In this document: positions 58,389 through 64,000 of the stretch, piece by piece
How positions within the stretch are numbered: the first letter of the stretch is position 1
Layout of the letters: every line of letters starts with the position of its first letter
Assembly: GCF_016906995.1 (NCBI RefSeq)
Contig: NZ_JAFBBD010000005.1
Coordinates: 124,001-188,000 of the forward strand
Origin: Spongiibacter marinus
GTDB taxonomy: Bacteria; Pseudomonadota; Gammaproteobacteria; Pseudomonadales; Spongiibacteraceae
DNA: 64,000 nucleotides
Reading direction: 5' to 3'
The notes under the pieces: model-generated
Told to the model about the DNA's origin: nothing
The model's database searches: none
The model's input: the letters and a program-made list of their open reading frames with translations, nothing else
Made by a program: the position numbers and the translations under genes

Positions 58389-59057
58389 TTAGATATTCAA
58401 TTTACTGCGCATTTCCCGCATACGACGGCGCTGTTCTTCCGGTTCCAGAGGCTTTGCCTCCGGTGCGGGGAGCGCCTCTGGATGCGGGGGTTCTAGTGTG
58501 TGACCGCTGCGCACCTGCTCGCACAGCGCGTGGTAGTGGCGCTTGTAGACCGGGAAGGCCTGCTGCTCGGTATTGTTTGCCAGAAAATACCAATCGCTTT
58601 TGCGTCCAGCGTGGTAAACCGCAGGGTGGGACCAGCGGTATTCATTTTTGGGTGAGGGCGCTCTGCAAGCCTCTACATAGGCGCTGTGGGGGTCTGGCAG
58701 GCCCAGTGCTTGGTCGTCGGGTTCGCAGTATTTCAAAATGCCTTTGATCGTCGGCAGGAATTCAGACTCGCGAATGGCGCGATGACAGGCTGCGGTAATT
58801 TGCTCTGGTGGAATATGGCAAAGGTTGCTGAACCAAAGCTTCTTGGCATAAGAGAGCTTTTCGGCGTTTGCGAAGGCTTTGTTGTATTGGTTGTGATAGA
58901 CGAGCTCAAACTCCGCAAACATGCGGTTGATGGCGTCGATAACAGCGCTCTTATCCGGCAGTGGCTTAGAGGCCGTCGGCCCAGCTTCGGTCGGTGTGTT
59001 TGTCGATGAAGCCAGTTGCCGCTTGGCTTGATCCAGAAGCTTTTTGCTGTCGTGCAT
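58389..59057 (-). CDS. phage lambda P-like replication protein
   Basis: A 222-residue protein whose core (about 38-130) resembles replication protein P of lambda-type phages: [39 protein letters not shown] and [14 protein letters not shown]. Lambda P loads DnaB. The C-terminal tail is Pro/Glu-rich and ends [13 protein letters not shown], also reminiscent of P. No other phage genes are nearby, and the gene sits between core genes, so it is probably a resident chromosomal copy. The start must be upstream of the core and no alternative start codon exists downstream of 59057, so it overlaps the preceding DnaT-like gene by 92 bases. Confidence 0.75.
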   Translation of the reverse strand: MHDSKKLLDQAKRQLASSTNTPTEAGPTASKPLPDKSAVIDAINRMFAEFELVYHNQYNKAFANAEKLSYAKKLWFSNLCHIPPEQITAACHRAIRESEFLPTIKGILKYCEPDDQALGLPDPHSAYVEACRAPSPKNEYRWSHPAVYHAGRKSDWYFLANNTEQQAFPVYKRHYHALCEQVRSGHTLEPPHPEALPAPEAKPLEPEEQRRRMREMRSKLNI

Positions 59058-60108
59058 CGTATTTGTCCAGTTGGTGACTGTGTGCCCAGCGATATTTTAC
59101 ATGCTGTAGAAACTTTGTATTCCAGGAGCGTTGGGTCTGGCCGCTGTCACGCCAGAACAGTATAAACTCGGGAATCTGCTCGCGGGCAAAGTCGGCATCG
59201 ATCCTCGCCATGCGCAAAATTTCAAAGACTTCCGGGCTGGGCTGCCAGTCGTTGCGAATCGGCACATGGGCTTGTTCGTGGCTGACGGCATTCGTGTATC
59301 GCGCCCACTGCAATCGAATATGTTGTAGGAATCGAGAGTTCCAGTTGCTATCTTGCGTGCCGCGCTCGCGCCAGTAAAGAATGAACTCGGGAATGGCGTC
59401 TTCAATGAAGTGCTCACTGATGCCGTCGCGCAGCAGGATGTCGAGAGCGTCTCGGCTGGGGCGCCAGTGATTGTCGATGACTTGGTGCCGGGCTTGCTCT
59501 ATTTCAGCGTATTGCTGTTTTTTCCAGCGGCGGCTGACGTACTGGCTAAATGTGCTGCTCCAGGAGCTTCTTGCTTCGCCGCTTTCGCGGTAGTGGGCGA
59601 TGAACTCGGGTATACACGCTTCGATAAAGTGGTTGCTCACCCGGTTGAAGCGGGTGAGGTATTCCACGGCGGCGGGGTCGGGGCGCCAATCGGCACTAAT
59701 AAGCTGGCGTCCGGGAACGGCCTGGGTGGGTGCGCTGCTGCGCACTGCCGGTTCGGGCTGTGTTGATGCCGGCCGAGCTGGGGCGTTTTGGGGCGCGCCG
59801 GTTTGCTGAGCGGGCATGGCAAAGCGAATGTTGCGGGCATTGCTGATCAGCGCGCCGCCGATAATAATGAGTCCCTGGTCGTGGAGTTGTTGAAGCAGGC
59901 GGTCAATATCGGCGCTTTGCCAGAATGGCAGTTGTTCTTCGAGCCGCTGGCGGTCAATAAGCAACCAGTCTTGACCCTGGCGTGGGCGGACTTCCAGCAG
60001 GGGCTGCCAGTCGGCGAGCAACTGGTATAGCAGAGCGCACTCCAGGCCAATGGTTGCTGCCAGAGTGGGCGATACCAGTAGGGGTCTTTCCAGTAGTGGC
60101 GCCGACAT
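58966..60108 (-). CDS. DnaT-like primosomal protein with three DnaT repeats
   Basis: A 380-residue protein. The N-terminal domain (about 1-95) resembles the trimerisation domain of DnaT. After a Pro/Ala-rich linker (100-136) the DnaT C-terminal module occurs three times (about 140-197, 214-271 and 288-342). Each has the pattern W[RQ]P, IPEFI with Y/F-W/R, W..[KR]F.Q. E. coli DnaT has one such module and works with PriA, PriB and DnaC in replication restart. Three modules could offer more DNA or helicase contacts. It is divergent from radA and overlaps the P-like gene, which suggests a joint role in DnaB loading. The function is inferred. Confidence 0.8.
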   Translation of the reverse strand: MSAPLLERPLLVSPTLAATIGLECALLYQLLADWQPLLEVRPRQGQDWLLIDRQRLEEQLPFWQSADIDRLLQQLHDQGLIIIGGALISNARNIRFAMPAQQTGAPQNAPARPASTQPEPAVRSSAPTQAVPGRQLISADWRPDPAAVEYLTRFNRVSNHFIEACIPEFIAHYRESGEARSSWSSTFSQYVSRRWKKQQYAEIEQARHQVIDNHWRPSRDALDILLRDGISEHFIEDAIPEFILYWRERGTQDSNWNSRFLQHIRLQWARYTNAVSHEQAHVPIRNDWQPSPEVFEILRMARIDADFAREQIPEFILFWRDSGQTQRSWNTKFLQHVKYRWAHSHQLDKYDARQQKASGSSQAATGFIDKHTDRSWADGL

Positions 60109-60185
60109 GAATCATTATCCTCGCTTGGCAGAGTATTGTACGGGCTAGTCGCCTGTTCTGTCAGCACAGCAGCGGAGCACAAAGT

Positions 60186-61547
60186 ATGGCGAAGGCCAAA
60201 ACAGCCTATGTTTGTAGTGATTGCGGTTCCGACCATCGCAAGTGGCAAGGGCAGTGTCAGGACTGTGGCGCCTGGAATACGCTTACCGAGGTGCGCTTGG
60301 CTGCGGCAGGTGCCGCCTCGGCGCCTGCTGGGCGCCAGGGCTATGCCGGCGCTGTTGGCGAACTGCAAAGTCTGTCGAGCGTTCAAATAGAGGATTTACC
60401 GCGAATTGCCAGCGGTTTTGAAGAGCTGGACCGGGTGCTCGGCGGTGGTTTTGTACCGGGTTCGGCGGTGCTGCTTGGCGGTCACCCTGGGGCGGGGAAG
60501 AGCACCATGTTGTTACAGGTGCTGTGCCGCTTGGCGACGCGCAGCCGCTGTTTGTACGTCACCGGGGAGGAGTCACTGCAGCAAGTGGCCTTACGTGCAC
60601 GCCGCCTTGGTTTGTCGGCAGAGGAGTTGCAGCTGTACTCCGAAACCAGTCTGGAGGCGGTATTGGCGCAGGCGAATCAGCACCGGCCGTCGGTGTTGGT
60701 GGTCGACTCGATTCAGGTATTACATAGCGAGCAGGTGAGTTCGGCGCCCGGCAGTGTTTCCCAGGTTCGAGAGTGCGCCGCGGCGTTAACGCGCTTTGCC
60801 AAGCAGACCAATACGGTGTTGATTATGGTCGGCCATGTGACCAAAGACGGTGCGCTGGCTGGCCCGAAGGTGTTGGAGCACATCATTGATTGCTCGATTA
60901 TGTTTGAGGGCGGCAGTGACAGCCGTTATCGCACCCTGCGCGGCCATAAAAACCGCTTTGGCGCGGTGAATGAGCTGGGCGTGTTTGCCATGACCGAGCA
61001 GGGCCTGAAAGAGGTTAAGAACCCGTCGGCGATTTTCCTGAATCGCGGTGATGTGCAGGCGGCGGGCAGCGTGGTGATGGTGGTGTGGGAGGGCACTCGC
61101 CCTCTGTTGGTAGAGATCCAGGCGCTGGTTGATGAAAGTAATTACGGCAATCCCCGTCGTGTTGCGGTGGGGTTAGAGCAGAACCGCTTGGCGATGTTGC
61201 TGGCGGTGCTCCACCGCCATGGAGGATTGCAGCTCGGCGATCAGGACGTATTCGTCAATGTGGTTGGTGGCGTCAAGGTGCTGGAAACCGGGGCTGACTT
61301 GGCGCTGTTGTTCGCCATCGTATCGAGTTTTCGCGACCGCGCCTTGCCCGAAGACTTGGTCGTTTTTGGCGAGGTGGGCTTGTCGGGGGAAATTCGCCCT
61401 GTGCCCAGTGGGCAAGAGCGCCTTCAAGAAGCGAAAAAGCACGGCTTTAGCCGCGCTATCGTGCCTAAGGCGAATGCTCCCCGCGGCGATATCGCAATGG
61501 ATGTCGTCGCGGTCAGCACGCTTGCCGAGGCTATCGAGGCAATGTAA
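60186..61547 (+). CDS. radA: DNA repair protein RadA
   Basis: RadA (Sms) is a RecA-like branch-migration helicase in recombinational repair. The 453-residue protein has a C4 zinc finger (CSDCGSDHRKWQGQCQDCG), a RecA core with Walker A GGHPGAGKSTML, the RadA-specific KNRFG motif, and a Lon-protease-like C-terminal domain without the catalytic dyad. Divergent from the DnaT-like gene with 77 bases between. Confidence 0.97.
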   Translation: MAKAKTAYVCSDCGSDHRKWQGQCQDCGAWNTLTEVRLAAAGAASAPAGRQGYAGAVGELQSLSSVQIEDLPRIASGFEELDRVLGGGFVPGSAVLLGGHPGAGKSTMLLQVLCRLATRSRCLYVTGEESLQQVALRARRLGLSAEELQLYSETSLEAVLAQANQHRPSVLVVDSIQVLHSEQVSSAPGSVSQVRECAAALTRFAKQTNTVLIMVGHVTKDGALAGPKVLEHIIDCSIMFEGGSDSRYRTLRGHKNRFGAVNELGVFAMTEQGLKEVKNPSAIFLNRGDVQAAGSVVMVVWEGTRPLLVEIQALVDESNYGNPRRVAVGLEQNRLAMLLAVLHRHGGLQLGDQDVFVNVVGGVKVLETGADLALLFAIVSSFRDRALPEDLVVFGEVGLSGEIRPVPSGQERLQEAKKHGFSRAIVPKANAPRGDIAMDVVAVSTLAEAIEAM

Positions 61548-61568
61548 CGCTGCCTCGCTGTGGCGCCT

Positions 61569-64000
61569 TTAGAACAGCTCTATCGGCTCGCCGCTGTCTT
61601 CTCCATAAGGGCTGCTGCCACCGCTGCTTGTGTTCACGGTAGTGGGCGCATTCTCTGCCCGGAAGTATTCAAAGATTGCATTGCTCTGCCCCGGCGCGGC
61701 CAGGGTGCCGGTTTCCGGGTCAATACGCACCGACACGATACCCTCGGGCTGTTTTAGGTAGCGCTCCTGGCGGCCCTGCAGTGCGACTTTCATATAGTCG
61801 ATCCAGATTGGCAGGGCAACAGAGCCACCGTACTCGCGGCGGCCCAGCTTCTGGTTTTGGTCGAAGCCGACCCATGTGGAGGTGACCACGCCGCTGCTGT
61901 AGCCAGAGAACCAGGCGTCGGTTGGCCCGTTTGTGGTTCCCGTCTTGCCGGCAGCATCGCCGCGTTTTAGGACTCGGGCTTTGCGCCCGGTGCCGCGTGA
62001 TATAACGTCCTTGAGAATGCTGTCGATAAGGAAGACAACTTCCTCGTCGATCACTCTCTCTGCCAAGTCCTGCTGGCCGGCAGCGGTGTCGGCATGGAGG
62101 TCATCCAAAGAATCTGCTTCCACCATGCTATCGATGTCGTCGAGCCTGTCCAGGCCGGCTTCGCAGTTGCGGCAGGCGACTTTCGGTTCAGCGCGGTAAA
62201 GGGTGTTGCCATCGCGGTCGATGATTTGTTCTATCAGCCACGGCGACACCTTATAGCCGCCGTTGGCAAACGTGGCGTAGCCGGTAACCACGTCGAGAGG
62301 CGTCAGTGAGTGGCTGCCCAGCGCAAGAGAAAGGTCTCTTGGGAGGGTGCGGCCGTCGAAGCCAAAGCGGGAGACGTAGTCGATGGCGGTATTGATTCCC
62401 AGCTCTCGTAAAAGTCGAATCGATACCAGGTTCCTAGACAGGTACAAGGCTTTGCGCAGTCGCATTGGGCCGTTAAATTTGCCGTTGGAGTTGCTCGGGC
62501 GCCACGTTCCCCCCAGTGAGGCGTCATCGAATACGATGGGGGCATCATTGATGATGCTCGCTGGTGTAAAGCCATTGGCCAGTGCGGCGGTGTAAATAAA
62601 GGGTTTAAACGCTGAGCCTGGTTGCCGGGCAGCCTGAGTGACGCGGTTGAATGAGCTTCGCTGATAGCTATAGCCGCCGACCAAACTGAGAATGGCGCCG
62701 GTGTCTGCGTCCAGTGAAACCAACGCTCCCTGAATGGCGGGTAGCTGTGAAAAAATCCAGCGCTTGGGGAGTGATGAGCTCATGCGCAGCCTGACAACGT
62801 CGCCAGGGGCGATAAGTTCATCTACGGATTCCACTTCGTAGCTATTTCGGTCTTCATTAATATACCGAACGCTGCCGGCAAAACCCTGTTCCCAGTCGAG
62901 GGTGGTTTGCTCGCCGGTGGCGAGTAAGAATGTTGCGCTCTGGCTCTCTATGTGGAGAACAAGGGCTGGGTGCCAGGGGCCGATGGCGCCAATGTCGCGA
63001 AGCTTGTCGCTAAAGTGCTCGCGCTGTTGCTCGTTGAAATCGGCGGGGAGCGGCCATTGTTGTTCAGGGCCTCGATAACCGTGGCGACGATCGTATTCGA
63101 TAACGCCGTTTATAACGGCCTGGTTTGCGGCAGTTTGTAGGGTGCTGTCGACGCTGGTGATAACGCTGTAGCCGTTTTCATAGGCATCGCGGCCATAGCG
63201 TTTCAGCATTTCGACGCGGACCATTTCGGCGGCGTAGGCGGCACTGACGTCGAGTTGTGTACCGTGTCGGCGGGCGGTGATGTTTTGCTGTTTAGCCGCT
63301 TGGTAATCGGCTTGGTTGATATAGCCCAGCGCAAACATTCGGCCGAGTATCCAGTTTCGGCGAATCCGGGCTCGCTCTGGGTTGGCAACAGGGTTGTAGG
63401 CCGATGGGGCTTTGGGTAGTCCGGCGATCATTGCCATTTGGGCAAGGCTGAGTTCCTTAATGGACTTGCCGTAATAAGTTTGCGCGGCGGCCTCGATGCC
63501 ATAGGAGTGGTTGCCGAGAAAGATTTTGTTGAGGTAGAGCTCGAGGATGTCGCCTTTGCTGAGTTTGCGCTCTATTTCGATGGCGAGAAAAATTTCGGTG
63601 AATTTACGTGTGAAGGTGCGCTCTTGGCTCAAAAAGTAGTTCTTTGCGACTTGCATGGTAATGGTCGAGCCGCCGGTTTGAATGCTGCCGCTGGTGATCA
63701 ACTGCGATGCCGCGCGCAGCAAACTGGTGAGGTCGACGCCGCGGTGTTGGTAGAAGCGGTCGTCCTCGGCGGCCAGAAACGCCTTGATGAATGTGTCGGG
63801 GACTTCTTGAATGCTGACCGGTGAGCGACGTTTTTCGCCGAATTCACCGATAACCTGGCCGTCTCTGCTATATATTCGCAGAGGTGTTTGCAGCTCGACA
63901 TCGCGTAATTTTTCCGCCTCGGGGAGCCGTGGCGCTATGTACAGGAAGGCGGCGCAGAACACCATGACAGCGCCACAGGCACCAAGGAGTGCCAGAAGGC
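61569..64000 (-). CDS. mrcA: penicillin-binding protein 1A (5' end beyond the window)
   Basis: PBP1A is a bifunctional peptidoglycan glycosyltransferase/transpeptidase. The visible 809 or so residues run from within the N-terminal membrane anchor (LLALLGACGAVMVFCAAFLY) through the GT51 domain (EDDRFYQHRGVD, about residue 67 of the internal ATG frame), an OB-like insert and the transpeptidase domain. The transpeptidase has SAFK in PGSAFKPFIY, SRN and GKTGTTNGPTDAW. The frame stays open to the window edge, so the start lies outside; the ATG at 63965 is inside the membrane helix and is not the true start. Convergent with radA, 21 bases apart. Confidence 0.95.
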   Translation of the reverse strand, partial: LLALLGACGAVMVFCAAFLYIAPRLPEAEKLRDVELQTPLRIYSRDGQVIGEFGEKRRSPVSIQEVPDTFIKAFLAAEDDRFYQHRGVDLTSLLRAASQLITSGSIQTGGSTITMQVAKNYFLSQERTFTRKFTEIFLAIEIERKLSKGDILELYLNKIFLGNHSYGIEAAAQTYYGKSIKELSLAQMAMIAGLPKAPSAYNPVANPERARIRRNWILGRMFALGYINQADYQAAKQQNITARRHGTQLDVSAAYAAEMVRVEMLKRYGRDAYENGYSVITSVDSTLQTAANQAVINGVIEYDRRHGYRGPEQQWPLPADFNEQQREHFSDKLRDIGAIGPWHPALVLHIESQSATFLLATGEQTTLDWEQGFAGSVRYINEDRNSYEVESVDELIAPGDVVRLRMSSSLPKRWIFSQLPAIQGALVSLDADTGAILSLVGGYSYQRSSFNRVTQAARQPGSAFKPFIYTAALANGFTPASIINDAPIVFDDASLGGTWRPSNSNGKFNGPMRLRKALYLSRNLVSIRLLRELGINTAIDYVSRFGFDGRTLPRDLSLALGSHSLTPLDVVTGYATFANGGYKVSPWLIEQIIDRDGNTLYRAEPKVACRNCEAGLDRLDDIDSMVEADSLDDLHADTAAGQQDLAERVIDEEVVFLIDSILKDVISRGTGRKARVLKRGDAAGKTGTTNGPTDAWFSGYSSGVVTSTWVGFDQNQKLGRREYGGSVALPIWIDYMKVALQGRQERYLKQPEGIVSVRIDPETGTLAAPGQSNAIFEYFRAENAPTTVNTSSGGSSPYGEDSGEPIELF

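Noticed and set aside
58389-59057. Prophage assignment for the lambda-P-like gene
   Set aside because: Flanking genes are all core (ubiE, radA) and no integrase, repressor or structural gene is present, so a resident gene is more likely.

Overview
The window looks like the chromosome of a gammaproteobacterium related to Pseudomonas, most likely a marine member of the Cellvibrionales/Spongiibacteraceae type. This is inferred from gene content and gene order only. Base composition is moderately GC-rich by eye and coding density is high. From parC to dnaB the order follows, from memory, the Pseudomonas aeruginosa order parC, serB, fimX, psd, rhdA, rsgA, orn, queG, nnr, tsaE, ami, mutL, miaA, hfq, hflX, hflK, hflC, hisZ, purA, tRNA-Leu, rnr, rlmB, rpsF, rpsR, rplI, dnaB.

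Layout. Bases 1-9.0 kb: parC, a YtjB/AhpA-like membrane protein, serB, a FimX-like degenerate GGDEF/EAL protein and a PilZ-like partner. 8.9-11.5 kb: the complete EF-P module (epmB, efp, epmA). 11.5-15.0 kb: psd, a RhdA-type sulfurtransferase, rsgA and orn. 15.2-17.0 kb: an EstA-like GDSL autotransporter. 17.0-24.3 kb: queG, and divergently a tightly packed series nnr-tsaE-ami-mutL-miaA. 24.4-30.9 kb: hfq-hflX-hflK-hflC-DUF2065-hisZ-purA.

31.0-45.8 kb is an accessory block between purA and tRNA-Leu, which are neighbours in Pseudomonas. Its left part is a divergent locus with two convincing Pho boxes: an OprP/OprO-like porin on one side, and a cysteine-paired beta-helix-like lipoprotein plus TonB-dependent receptor on the other. 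A transglutaminase/TPR lipoprotein follows. Next come a ferredoxin, an NTF2-like protein, an SDR oxidoreductase, a LuxR-type regulator and a lipoprotein with an internal duplication. The right end is a three-gene HipBST-type toxin-antitoxin locus in AT-richer DNA.

45.8-53.0 kb returns to core genes: tRNA-Leu with a near-consensus promoter, rnr, rlmB, the rpsF-rpsR-DUF2232-rplI operon behind an S6:S18 leader RNA, and dnaB. 53.0-58.3 kb is one leftward group ubiE-ubiJ-ubiB-hisI-hisE-tatA-tatB-tatC. 58.4-60.1 kb holds a lambda-P-like protein and a DnaT-like protein with three DnaT repeats, a candidate helicase-loading pair. radA and a partial mrcA (PBP1A) close the window.

The best candidates for little-described biology are the Pho-controlled porin/lipoprotein/TonB-receptor locus, the triple-DnaT plus P-like pair, and the HipBST locus. 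No CRISPR array, rRNA operon, integrase or intact insertion sequence was seen.
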